DNA of 64,000 nucleotides, taken from Micromonospora polyrhachis (GTDB taxonomy: Bacteria > Actinomycetota > Actinomycetes > Mycobacteriales > Micromonosporaceae). The notes beneath the pieces were generated by a model, which did no database searches, was not told the DNA's origin, and saw nothing but the letters and a program-made list of their open reading frames with translations. The stretch spans positions 4,972,501-5,036,500 of the forward strand of contig NZ_JACHJW010000001.1 of NCBI RefSeq assembly GCF_014203835.1, in the 5' to 3' direction. Made by a program: the position numbers and the translations under genes. Of the stretch, positions 41,665-50,827 are shown in pieces (the first letter of the stretch is position 1; every line of letters starts with the position of its first letter).

Positions 41665-41685
41665 CTAGGACAGGTCCGGTCCTAG
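41665..41685. promoter_or_regulatory. Candidate WYL-regulator operator
   Basis: Perfect seven-base arms CTAGGAC and GTCCTAG separated by seven bases (AGGTCCG), midway between the divergent epoxide hydrolase and WYL regulator genes, 21 bases from either start. Binding here would switch both genes. Confidence 0.6.
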
Positions 41686-41706
41686 GTCGCTGAGAGACTG
41701 TGGGAC

Positions 41707-42657
41707 ATGTTGGAAACCTCCGCCCGACTGCTGCGTCTGCTCTCGCTGTTGCAGACTCCCCGTGATTGGATCGGAACCGACCTGGCACAACGCCTTGAGG
41801 TCGACGTGCGGACCGTGCGCCGAGACATCCAGAAGCTGCGCGACCTCGGCTATCCGGTCCATGCCACCCCCGGCGTAGCCGGCTACCGACTCGGTGCCGG
41901 CACGAAGCTCCCGCCGCTACTACTCGACGACGAGGAAGCCGTCGCCATCGCCATCGGGCTACGCACCGCCGCCAGCGGCACGATTACCGGCATCGAGGAA
42001 ACCTCGCTACGCGCACTGGCCAAGCTCGAACAGGTCCTTCCCTCCCGTATACGCCACCGGGTCAACCTGCTGCACTCGGTCACCGTCACGGTCCCGTCCG
42101 CCGGCCCCACCGTCGACCCCGACGCACTGACCGCCGTCGCCGCCGCCTGCCGCGACCACCAGCGGCTCCGCTTCGACTACCGCAGCCACGACGGCACCAC
42201 CTCGGTACGGGACACCGAACCACACCGGCTGGTCCACACCGGCCGACGCTGGTACCTGGTTGGTTGGGACACCGACCGGCGGGACTGGCGCACCTACCGG
42301 GTCGACCGAATCCATCCCCGCGTCCCGACCGGCCCCCGCTTCACCCCCCGACCGGCACCCGACGTCGACCTCGCCGGCTACCTGACCCATGGAGTCTCCA
42401 CCGCCCCCTACCGCTACCAGGCCCGAATCACCCTGTACACGTCGGCGGAAACCGCCGCCGAACGCATCTCACCCACCGTCGGTGTCATCGAAGCCGTCGA
42501 TCCGCACACCTGCCTTCTGCACACCGGATCCAACTCCCTTGACGAAATCGCCATCTACGTCGCATCGTTCGGCTTCCGCTTCCAGATCCACCACCCACCC
42601 GAACTCGTCGTACACATCCGAGACCTCGCCACCCGGCTCGCCGACGCTGCCCAATGA
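41707..42657 (+). CDS. WYL-domain transcriptional regulator (YafY type)
   Basis: A 316-residue regulator. The N-terminal HTH_11 domain has RLLRLLSLLQTPRDWIGTDL and RTVRRDIQKLRDLGYPV. The WYL domain has LRFDYRSHDG, HRLVHTGRRWYLVGWDTD and WRTYRVDRI, followed by a WCX extension (ARITLYTSAE onward). WYL proteins bind ligands or nucleic acids. It is divergently oriented from the epoxide hydrolase operon and probably controls it through the dyad at 41665. Confidence 0.92.
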   Translation: MLETSARLLRLLSLLQTPRDWIGTDLAQRLEVDVRTVRRDIQKLRDLGYPVHATPGVAGYRLGAGTKLPPLLLDDEEAVAIAIGLRTAASGTITGIEETSLRALAKLEQVLPSRIRHRVNLLHSVTVTVPSAGPTVDPDALTAVAAACRDHQRLRFDYRSHDGTTSVRDTEPHRLVHTGRRWYLVGWDTDRRDWRTYRVDRIHPRVPTGPRFTPRPAPDVDLAGYLTHGVSTAPYRYQARITLYTSAETAAERISPTVGVIEAVDPHTCLLHTGSNSLDEIAIYVASFGFRFQIHHPPELVVHIRDLATRLADAAQ

Positions 42658-42777
42658 CCCCCCCAGCAACCCGCGCAACGGCAAGGCCCAGTCGTCGCTG
42701 CCGAACGTCAGGTCGACGCCACGGTTGTGCGGACCCACCAACACGCGGTCACGGGGAGCTAGGCGGCGGACGTCCCG

Positions 42778-43085
42778 TCAGCGGCCGATCTTGTCCAACT
42801 CGGCAATGTCGTCCCCGGAGAGCGACAGCCCCGCGCCGGCGACGTTCTCGCGCAGGTGCGCCACGGACGAGGTCCCGGGGATCAGCAGGATGTTCGGCGA
42901 ACGCTGCAGCAGCCAGGCCAAGGCGACGCACATCGGCGTCGCGGCCAGTCGGGCGGCCACCGAAGACAGGGTCGAGGACTGCAGCGGGCTGAAGCCGCCG
43001 AGCGGGAAGAAGGGCACGTAGGCGATACCTTGGCCGGCGAGTAGCCGGTGAGGGTTGTCCTGATCGCAGCCTTCGATATAGGCGA
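42778..43085 (-). pseudogene. Aldo/keto reductase, 5'-truncated remnant
   Basis: Only the C-terminal part remains: IAYVPFFPLGGFSPLQSSTL, a segment ending MCVALAWLLQRSPNILLIPG and SVAHLRENVAGAGLSLSGDD with IAELDKIG before the stop. This is the last third of an aldo/keto reductase with the NADPH-binding R-S-P-N-I-L-L-I-P-G-T-S segment. The catalytic Asp-Tyr-Lys-His part is missing. The breakpoint lies near 43085, close to the rox promoter, which suggests the remnant was made when the rox segment arrived. Confidence 0.78.
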
Positions 43086-43176
43086 CTGCGGTTGGGAAGC
43101 CATCCAGAATCAGGGTCGGACGCAGAGGGCAGGGAGAGCAACAACTTCCTGCCACTCTCAACGTATATCGCAGTGG

Positions 43177-43195
43177 GGGTCTTGCGGCAAGACCC
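43177..43195 (+). promoter_or_regulatory. Rifamycin-associated element (RAE) upstream of rox
   Basis: GGGTCTTGCGGCAAGACCC is a perfect 19-base inverted repeat with a central G. It has the CTTGCGGCAAG core known from the RAE found in front of rifamycin-inactivation genes of actinomycetes. It lies 128 bases before the rox start. TTGCGG inside it and CAGAAT at 43207-43212 could serve as -35 and -10, with a long 19-base spacer. It should make rox rifamycin-inducible. Confidence 0.85.
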
Positions 43196-43284
43196 GGGTC
43201 GTGCCGCAGAATTCTCCGGCCGAAGCCAGGACCTGCGGAAAACAGGGATTCGCGACGTACGCATGCGCGTGGGTGCGCTGCTGA

Positions 43285-44890
<1,606 letters not shown>

Positions 44891-44993
44891 GCGATGGGCT
44901 TGGTCGTGTAGTCGTACTCGCTGGCTGACCTTCGCGCGCCCAAGCTGTCGGTCGCGGCTTGTGACGGAGATGATAAGTGCGCATACTATTGGC

Positions 44994-45413
44994 ATGGCTG
45001 TGCTCAGTTCTTGCTCTGCTCAGACGACGCACGCTCCTTCGGTCGTGTACTCACGGTGGGCTGATCCCGCTACCTGGCCGGAGTGGGACTCCGAGGTGCG
45101 CGAGGTGATCTTCGAGGGGCCCGCTGTGCTCGGGAGCACGGGCAGGATGCGGCCGGCATCCGGGCCTACCGTCTCGTTCTCGGTCACGGTCGCCGATCCT
45201 GACCGAGTCTTCACGAACACCTCATCGATGCCGGGCGCGACGTTGACCTTCGAACATGTTGTCGAGCCTGCTCCGGAGGGTGCTCTGGTGACCGTGACGA
45301 TACGAATCGACGGGCCCCTCGCCCCGCTGTGGAGGCGCATCATCGGGCGAGGTATAGCCGACGCCGCGCGGTCGAGCGTGGTCGGTCTGCTGACGTACCT
45401 GGACTCCGCATGA
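44994..45413 (+). CDS. SRPBCC (START-like) family protein
   Basis: A 139-residue protein of the polyketide-cyclase/START fold: VVYSRWADPATWPEWDSEVR, FEGPAVLGSTGRMRPASGP, then MPGATLTFEHVVEPAPEGA and WRRIIGRGIADAARSSVVGL. ATG at 44994 is six bases after a CATACT -10-like box, so it may be leaderless; a GTG at 44961 is an alternative. The region around the box has the dyad AGT-GCGCAT-ACT, a possible site for the MarR protein of the same operon. Confidence 0.85.
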   Translation: MAVLSSCSAQTTHAPSVVYSRWADPATWPEWDSEVREVIFEGPAVLGSTGRMRPASGPTVSFSVTVADPDRVFTNTSSMPGATLTFEHVVEPAPEGALVTVTIRIDGPLAPLWRRIIGRGIADAARSSVVGLLTYLDSA

Positions 45414-45820
45414 GCCGCGGGTGGCTAGGCGTGGTATCCGAGGCGCATGTGCGTCGAGGCGAGGAGCTGGGCATCGCGCAGCTCAACCACGGGAAGCGTT
45501 CGGGGCTCTCGCGGATACGTGCGGGTGACACTCTCGTCTATTACTCACCGACCCGGCAGCGAGAGGACCGTGTGCCGTACCAGTGCTTCACCGCCATCGG
45601 CATCGTCCCTGACGACGACATCTGGCAGGCGGACGAGGGCGACTTCAAGCCCTACCGGCGACGCCTTGCCTATCTACCAGCAAGGCCGGTTCCGCTCGAG
45701 GAGGTGCGCTCGCGACTGCACCTGACAGCTGAGCCGAACTGGGGCTACCAGCTTCGCTACGGTCTCGTGCCTCTCGACGTACACGATGTCGAAGTTCTCG
45801 GAGAGGCGATGAAGACATGA
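45410..45820 (+). CDS. EVE domain-containing protein (UPF0310)
   Basis: A 136-residue PUA-like EVE protein: GWLGVVSEAHVRRGEELGIA, LSRIRAGDTLVYYSPT, YQCFTAIGIVPDDDIWQ and LRYGLVPLDVHDVEVLGEAM. EVE domains bind modified bases in DNA or RNA, and some take part in modification-dependent restriction. Here it lies between an SRPBCC gene and a MarR gene with ATGA overlaps on both sides, so it is unlikely to be a restriction component. Confidence 0.9.
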   Translation: MSRGWLGVVSEAHVRRGEELGIAQLNHGKRSGLSRIRAGDTLVYYSPTRQREDRVPYQCFTAIGIVPDDDIWQADEGDFKPYRRRLAYLPARPVPLEEVRSRLHLTAEPNWGYQLRYGLVPLDVHDVEVLGEAMKT

Positions 45821-46278
45821 AAGGCGAACTGGTCACCGCACACTCGGACCCCTCGACGAGCACGGGCCTGATGCTCTGGCGGGTCACGAACTCGTGGCAA
45901 CGAGCCATCCGGGCCGCGCTCGCTCCGTTTGGATTGACGCATGTGCAGTTCGTCCTTCTGGCCACCCTGACCTCCATGGGCCGCGCCACTCCCGTCACCC
46001 AGAGAGACCTCGCCGACCAGGCAGCCACCGACGTGATGATGACCTCGCAGGTCCTCCGGGTCCTAGAGGACAAGCAGCTCATCGAACGCGCGCCGCATCC
46101 GGAAGATCGGCGTGCCCGGACACTCACCCCTACGGCTGCGGGCGTGGCCCTGGTCAACCGCGCGAACACCGCGGTGGAAGACGCGGACCGTGCCTACTTC
46201 GCGGCCCTGGGCGCTGCGACACGAGACTTCACGCGCCTTCTGGGAACCCTCGACAACGCACACCGAGCCGCCTCGTAG
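45817..46278 (+). CDS. MarR-family transcriptional regulator
   Basis: A 153-residue winged-helix regulator: HVQFVLLATLTSMGRATPVT, QRDLADQAATDVMMTSQVLR and the wing HPEDRRARTLTPTAAGVAL. It is the third gene of the SRPBCC-EVE-MarR operon and probably autoregulates it. Confidence 0.92.
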   Translation: MKGELVTAHSDPSTSTGLMLWRVTNSWQRAIRAALAPFGLTHVQFVLLATLTSMGRATPVTQRDLADQAATDVMMTSQVLRVLEDKQLIERAPHPEDRRARTLTPTAAGVALVNRANTAVEDADRAYFAALGAATRDFTRLLGTLDNAHRAAS

Positions 46279-46284
46279 GCGGCT
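46266..46284. terminator. Hairpin overlapping the MarR stop codon
   Basis: Arms AGCCGCC (46266-46272) and GGCGGCT (46278-46284) around TCGTA. It lies between convergent genes and the TAG stop is in its loop and right arm. Confidence 0.5.
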
Positions 46285-46305
46285 GCTCAACGTCGGTCCG
46301 GGGGC

Positions 46306-47148
46306 TCAGCCGAGCGCGGCCGGAATCGGCCTCTTGCTGGCCGCCAGCGTGCCCAGAAGCCGAAGCGCCTCGGCACTTCGGCTGTGCGGCTCCGCGCGGT
46401 AGACAATGAGCTGCTGGCCGGGCGTGCCCCGCACATCGAACGCGTGGTACGACAACGTCAGCTCGCCCACCGCGCCGTGCCGGAAAGTCTTCGCCTCGTG
46501 TGTCTTGCCCTGCACGTCGTTGCGCTCCCACAGCCGTCGGAACTCCGGGCTGGCCGCACCCACCTCCTCGGCCAGCTCCCGCGCCCGCTGGTCGTGCGGG
46601 TCATGTCCGAGGGCCAGGCGTAGGTTCGCCACACACGCCTCGGCCGCCCGCCGCCAGTCGGCGAAGAACGTGCTGCCGGCCGGATCCAGGAAGGTCATCC
46701 GGACGAGGTTGTCCGCCTCGGCGAAGTCCGCGTAGAAGACATCCGCCAGCGCGTTACGGGCCAGCAGGTCGAGTCGCAGGTCGATGACGACCGCCGGAGT
46801 GTCTGGCCAGGCGTCGAGCAGTTCCCGCAGGCCCTGCTCGACCCGGGGCCGGGCGGGCACCGGCACGCTGCCGGGCGAGACGTCGGCCAGCCGGAACAGA
46901 TGGTCGCGGGCATCCGGACCGAGGTCGAGCGCACGGGCCAGGGCGTCCAGCACCGACGCTGACGGGTTGCGCTCCCGTCCCTGCTCCAGGCGGGTGTAGT
47001 AGTCGACGCTCACCCCCGCGAGCACCGCGATCTCCTCGCGTCGTAGCCCTACGACCCGTCGGTTGCCGCTGGACACGAGGTTGACGTCGTCCGGCGTCAG
47101 GCGGGCACGTCGGGCAGCGAGGAACGTCCCGAGTGCGGTTGTCGGCAT
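46306..47148 (-). CDS. XRE-family regulator with MmyB-like ligand-binding domain
   Basis: A 280-residue protein. HTH at residues 8-75 (LRREEIAVLAGVSVDYYTRL, EQGRERNPSASVLDALARAL), then an MmyB-type sensor with RDHLFRLADVSPG, NALADVFYADFAEADNLVRM, FLDPAGSTFFADWRRAAEAC and FRHGAVGELTLSYHAFDVRG. MmyB domains bind fatty acids or similar ligands. It diverges from the Atu4866-type gene 132 bases away, a pairing often seen for short-chain dehydrogenase or Atu4866 genes it controls. Confidence 0.92.
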   Translation of the reverse strand: MPTTALGTFLAARRARLTPDDVNLVSSGNRRVVGLRREEIAVLAGVSVDYYTRLEQGRERNPSASVLDALARALDLGPDARDHLFRLADVSPGSVPVPARPRVEQGLRELLDAWPDTPAVVIDLRLDLLARNALADVFYADFAEADNLVRMTFLDPAGSTFFADWRRAAEACVANLRLALGHDPHDQRARELAEEVGAASPEFRRLWERNDVQGKTHEAKTFRHGAVGELTLSYHAFDVRGTPGQQLIVYRAEPHSRSAEALRLLGTLAASKRPIPAALG

Positions 47149-47280
47149 GCCACCAACGGTAGCCAGGCGGCTTCGGCCCAGCCAGGGTGCGCCGCACCCC
47201 GGTTACCGCCGGCCTGGTTGTCGGTTCCGGCGTCCCCGACGGTGGGAGGACCACACCCAACCCCTATCCGGAGGTACGAC

Positions 47281-48009
47281 GTGAGTGTCCGCATACTCGA
47301 CGAGGCGGTATTGGCGAAGATCATCGGGAATACCGGTGACCTGCGCCGTCCGCTGATGTTCGTCAACGCCACCATCCACACGCTCGACCCGGTGATCGGT
47401 GACCTACCCGCCGCCGACCTGCTGCTCGGCGGCGACGTGATCGTCGGAGTCGGTCCGGGCCTGCACACCGCGGCCGAGGACGACGGTGCGATCGTCGTCG
47501 ACTGCACCGGGCTGACCATCGTGCCCGCGATCGTCGACGGTGTCGCCGTCGCCGGCCTGCGCGCCCGCCCAGCCGACCGGGTCGGCACGCTCACCCCGGG
47601 GAACCCGGCCAGCTTCGCCGTGATCGCCGGCCGGGCCCCGGGCGCGTCCGCCCTGGAGATGATCGTCTGGCGGCCGGAACAGGCCGTTGCGATCGTCGTC
47701 GACGGCGAGGTTGCGCTCTTCAACGGCCGACGCCTCACGCCCGCCCCGGCCGAGCCCGATCTGCGCCTCCGGTCGATCCAGAGCCCGTACCTCGGCATGT
47801 GGATCGACGAGACCGGCTTCGTGCACCAGGAGTTGACCGCCGACGGCCGGTACGACGAGACGCGGGGCGGGCGGCCCCACGCGTACCAGGGGTCGTTCTG
47901 GATCGACGGTGACCGGATCGTCTACCGCGACGACCTGGGCTTCTGGGCGTACGGCGTATTCACCGACGGCGTGCTGCACCACGCCGGCTACACCTTCCAC
48001 CGGCAGTGA
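47281..48009 (+). CDS. Barrel-less amidohydrolase fragment fused to an Atu4866 domain
   Basis: A 242-residue protein starting GTG after CCGGAGG. Residues 25-90 match the N-terminal beta-sandwich strand set of cyclic amidohydrolases (FVNATIHTLDPVIGDLPAAD, DCTGLTIVPAIVDG). They jump directly to the C-terminal strand set (VGTLTPGNPASFAVIAGRAP), so the entire catalytic TIM barrel and its metal ligands are absent. Residues 165-242 are an Atu4866 domain (YLGMWIDETGFVHQELTADG, GFWAYGVFTDGVLHHAGYTF). The function is unknown. The fusion is intact and in frame, so it is not simply decay. Confidence 0.75.
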   Translation: MSVRILDEAVLAKIIGNTGDLRRPLMFVNATIHTLDPVIGDLPAADLLLGGDVIVGVGPGLHTAAEDDGAIVVDCTGLTIVPAIVDGVAVAGLRARPADRVGTLTPGNPASFAVIAGRAPGASALEMIVWRPEQAVAIVVDGEVALFNGRRLTPAPAEPDLRLRSIQSPYLGMWIDETGFVHQELTADGRYDETRGGRPHAYQGSFWIDGDRIVYRDDLGFWAYGVFTDGVLHHAGYTFHRQ

Positions 48010-48035
48010 CCACAGGTAGCAGAGGAGACACCCAC

Positions 48036-48110
48036 ATGATGTTGTTCACCGGCGGCACCGTCGTCACGATGGAGCCGCAAATCGGCGACCTGGAACGCGG
48101 TGACGTGCTT
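48036..48110 (+). pseudogene. Amidohydrolase gene truncated after 25 codons
   Basis: MMLFTGGTVVTMEPQIGDLE and RGDVL is the perfect start of an amidohydrolase (5-methylthioadenosine/guanine deaminase-like), preceded by AGAGGAG. At 48110 the likeness stops and the sequence continues as the reverse complement of an hsdR gene. The junction marks a deletion or rearrangement. Confidence 0.72.
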
Positions 48111-49056
48111 TTACCGGAGCCGGCCGAGGCCATGATCAGATAGTTGTGCCCGGCCCCGTGCCGCTCGGCGTGCGCGGTCAGCTTCTTCACCACGTCCCAC
48201 TGGTGGTAGCGGGGGAAGATCAAGGCCTTTCGGGTACGCCCGTCCGCGCCCTCTCCTGGTGCAGGCGGACGAAACGTTCCAGCAGGCCGAGCCAGTTGTC
48301 CGGCTGCCAGATCTCCGCCCACAGGTAGGAGATGGCGTATGTGCCGTAGGCGGTGGCCGGGGGGTTGCCCTTGCCACCCGATCGGCCCGGTCCGGCGCTG
48401 CCGGTGTTGAACGGCAGGAATCGGGTCTTCGCGCCGCGCAGTTGGGTGGTGGCGAAGACCAGGTCCGGGTCGACGGCGAAGTTGGCGATGACCCGACGCG
48501 AAAAGACCAGCTCGCTCGGGTCGCGCTCGGCCCGATACTGCTCCTTGGCGTGCTCGACCCCGGAACCGGTGAGCGGGTTCTTCAGCTCGGCGGTGGCGAC
48601 GGGAATGCCGTTGAGGAAGAGCGTGAGATCGAGCCGGTTGCCCCGGTCGGCCTGCTTGGTCGCGTACGCCAACTCCCGGACCACGGTGAGCCGGATCTCG
48701 CGGTAGTCGGTCAGGATCGCGTCCGACTCCACGAAGGACGGCTTGAATTAGGCGAGCCGAATGCGTACGCCCTGGTCCTTGACGCCCTTGCGGAGTACGT
48801 CGAGCAGTCCTTCGGTGGAGATCGCCTGGTCGAGCCGCTTGACGAATCCGCGCTACGCCTCGTTGGGGTCACCGCCGTAGTAGGTGACCAGGTCATCCCA
48901 CTCGGCGGTCTGGGTCGCCCCGATGAAGGTGAAGAGCTGGTGGCTGTCGAGCCCAAGCTCGGGGCGGTAGTCGGCGCTGTTGCCCTCGGCCCAGCCGTTG
49001 GCCAGCATCGCGGCGACGATTGTGTCACCGAAAACCAACTCGTGGTGGACGGCCAT
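48111..49056 (-). pseudogene. hsdR: Type I restriction endonuclease subunit R (hsdR), broken and 3'-truncated
   Basis: The 5' part reads MAVHHELVFGDTIVAAMLAN to YYGGDPNEA, then a TAG (48855-48853), continues RGFVKRLDQAISTEGLLDVL, meets a TAA (48750-48748), and resumes VESDAILTDYREIRLTVVRE with the nuclease signature LDLTLFLNGIPVATAELKNP. A frameshift near 48235 precedes RKALIFPRYHQWDVVKKLTA. The gene ends abruptly inside the Walker A motif (YLIMASAGSGK) at the junction with the truncated amidohydrolase. The helicase motor, and any hsdM or hsdS, are missing. It is clearly non-functional. Confidence 0.88.
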
Positions 49057-49206
49057 GTCGCCTCTCGTGCCGGTCCGGGTGCCGGAGCCGGACCACCGCA
49101 GAGCCTACTGATCGAAGCAGATCTAGGCGAGCGATCTTTGGTCACCTATGAGGGCTGGTAGGTTCAGCGCTTTGAGCCTTACCTTCTCCGAATGAGGACC
49201 TGCGTC

Positions 49207-49734
49207 ATGTCGCACACCGAGAAGATCGCCGGTGAGCTGGCCGCCCTCACAGCAGGCATCGAGGCAGCTCAGGGGCGCGCAGCCGCAGCCGACCAACAGG
49301 CACAAGACGTGGCGCTACGGGCGGCCGGAGCTGGCTTTGCCGCGTTGGCGGCAGGCATGGCTCGGGTGCGCGAGGCGATCAACGCCATTCAAGGCGGCCT
49401 GAATGGTCTTGCCGGGGCAACCGGTGAAGCAATGAAGCTGGCTACTGTCGTTCCGGAGGGTGGCACTCCGCAGGAGACAATTGCCGGGCTCGCATCCGTC
49501 CAGAACGCCGTGAGTGGTCTCCATGAGATGGCAGTCGGCGTGATAGAGCAGATTAGCCAAGCCCAGCGACTCGTTGCCATGGTTCTCCAGGGCGGTCAGC
49601 CGGGACCGATGCTGTCGGCGCTGGATAACGTCAAGCAGGTGGTGGTGCTGGTGGCCCAGCGTTCCGGTGACGCCCGACAAGCCATTGAGGTGGCGACGGC
49701 TGAGGCGCGGCAGTTGGGGATCTCGGGAAACTGA
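49207..49734 (+). CDS. DUF6244-type helical protein, likely N-terminal module of a polymorphic toxin system
   Basis: A 175-residue, almost entirely helical, Ala/Gln-rich protein (MSHTEKIAGELAALTAGIEA, GFAALAAGMARVREAINAIQ, QRLVAMVLQGGQPGPMLSAL, QRSGDARQAIEVATAEARQL). It resembles the DUF6244 family of Micromonosporaceae, which sits in front of variable toxin domains much like WXG100 proteins. Its TGA stop is followed, in the +2 frame, by a Gly/Ser/Pro-rich linker that leads without a stop into the tRNase domain of the next gene. Confidence 0.7.
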   Translation: MSHTEKIAGELAALTAGIEAAQGRAAAADQQAQDVALRAAGAGFAALAAGMARVREAINAIQGGLNGLAGATGEAMKLATVVPEGGTPQETIAGLASVQNAVSGLHEMAVGVIEQISQAQRLVAMVLQGGQPGPMLSALDNVKQVVVLVAQRSGDARQAIEVATAEARQLGISGN

Positions 49735-49844
49735 CAGGGGCTGGCGGCCTGCTGCCGACCAGCCCTTCCCGTGCCTCCGCAGAGCCTTCGACCTCGGCAG
49801 ACTCCACTGGTGGTGTCGCTTCCCCCCGTAGGACCGGCGTAGGT

Positions 49845-50330
49845 ATGCCATGGACCCGACGTCGGACCGGTGTCCTTGGTGGGTCGGCAACCGGGTCGCG
49901 GGCCAGAATCTCGCCAAACGACAAGCCTCCGCAACGGCGTGCTCTCGAACTGGAAAATGAATGTGCTGACAGGGTCGCCGAGCAGGGCTACCGGATCCAC
50001 CAGAATCCTACGGAGCAGGAGATCAGCGAATCTCGACGCAACACGGGGGACGCTGGTGATCCTGGGCGATCTCCTGACTTCCTGATTGAGGGCCATGTTT
50101 TTGATTGTTACGCTCCCACTGCGCACAAGCCGGTGCGCGGTGTTTGGAGCGAGGTTTCCAAGAAGGTTGATGAGGGCCAGGCGCAGCGTGTGACCTTGAA
50201 CCTTCAGGATTGGCAAGGCGACCTCTCCGCCCTGCAGAAGCAGTTCGATGACTGGCCCTTGTCCGACTTGAAGGAGCTCGTGGCTGTTACGCGGAGCGGC
50301 GCGATCGTGCAGATCGTCAAGCGAGACTGA
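49845..50330 (+). CDS. CdiA C-terminal-type tRNA nuclease toxin domain
   Basis: A 161-residue protein from the first ATG; the frame is open back to the DUF6244 stop. The C-terminal 110 residues have ALELENECADRVAEQGYRIH, SPDFLIEGHVFDCYAPTAHK, VWSEVSKKVDEGQAQRVTLN and LQDWQGDLSALQKQFDDWPL. These fit the PD-(D/E)xK-like CdiA C-terminal tRNase family, with D in PDFL and FDCYAP and K-K-V-D-E-G-Q as likely active-site residues. Such toxins cleave tRNA in competitor cells. The SitI3-like immunity gene follows 14 bases later. Confidence 0.78.
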   Translation: MPWTRRRTGVLGGSATGSRARISPNDKPPQRRALELENECADRVAEQGYRIHQNPTEQEISESRRNTGDAGDPGRSPDFLIEGHVFDCYAPTAHKPVRGVWSEVSKKVDEGQAQRVTLNLQDWQGDLSALQKQFDDWPLSDLKELVAVTRSGAIVQIVKRD

Positions 50331-50344
50331 GGAAGGGCGTAGAG

Positions 50345-50794
50345 GTGTCCATTAACTATCGACTAACGCTCGCTGGCAATATCCCCTTGGAGCAGGTGGC
50401 GGAGTTCGCTGCTCCGACCGCTGTCGAGACCTCGACATTGTCCGGCGGTCGGATGCTCAGTGCTGACCTCTCCGATCAACTCGGATATGCCGTCAGCATT
50501 ACGGCGGGTAGTGGGGGCTACTACGACGCTGAGGACGACAATGGAGAGCAATGGGTGTGGGAGCCCGACCCGTATGTGGATGTGAATTTCCATATGCGCA
50601 AGGACATGCTTGCCGAGAAAGGGACGCTTAACATGATCAAGGCCGTGGGCCGCGTCTTGGCTGCTCGGCCGGAAGATGCCGCGCTCGTGCTGAACGGCAA
50701 CTGGTTGATGTTGACTCGGGTTGGGGGCGAGCTGCGAAAGCACAACGTTGCCGACTGGTTCGATGAGGAATACGTAGGGATCCTTCCGGATTGA
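50345..50794 (+). CDS. SitI3-family immunity protein
   Basis: A 149-residue protein from GTG: YRLTLAGNIPLEQVAEFAAP, DQLGYAVSITAGSGGYYDAE, WVWEPDPYVDVNFHMRKDML, NMIKAVGRVLAARPEDAALV and LNGNWLMLTRVGGEL. The pattern is that of SitI3-type immunity proteins, acidic and without signal peptide. Its place directly behind the tRNase gene indicates it protects the producer from that toxin. Confidence 0.78.
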   Translation: MSINYRLTLAGNIPLEQVAEFAAPTAVETSTLSGGRMLSADLSDQLGYAVSITAGSGGYYDAEDDNGEQWVWEPDPYVDVNFHMRKDMLAEKGTLNMIKAVGRVLAARPEDAALVLNGNWLMLTRVGGELRKHNVADWFDEEYVGILPD

Positions 50795-50827
50795 GCCCAG
50801 TTGAGATCACCAACGTAATTTCAATTC

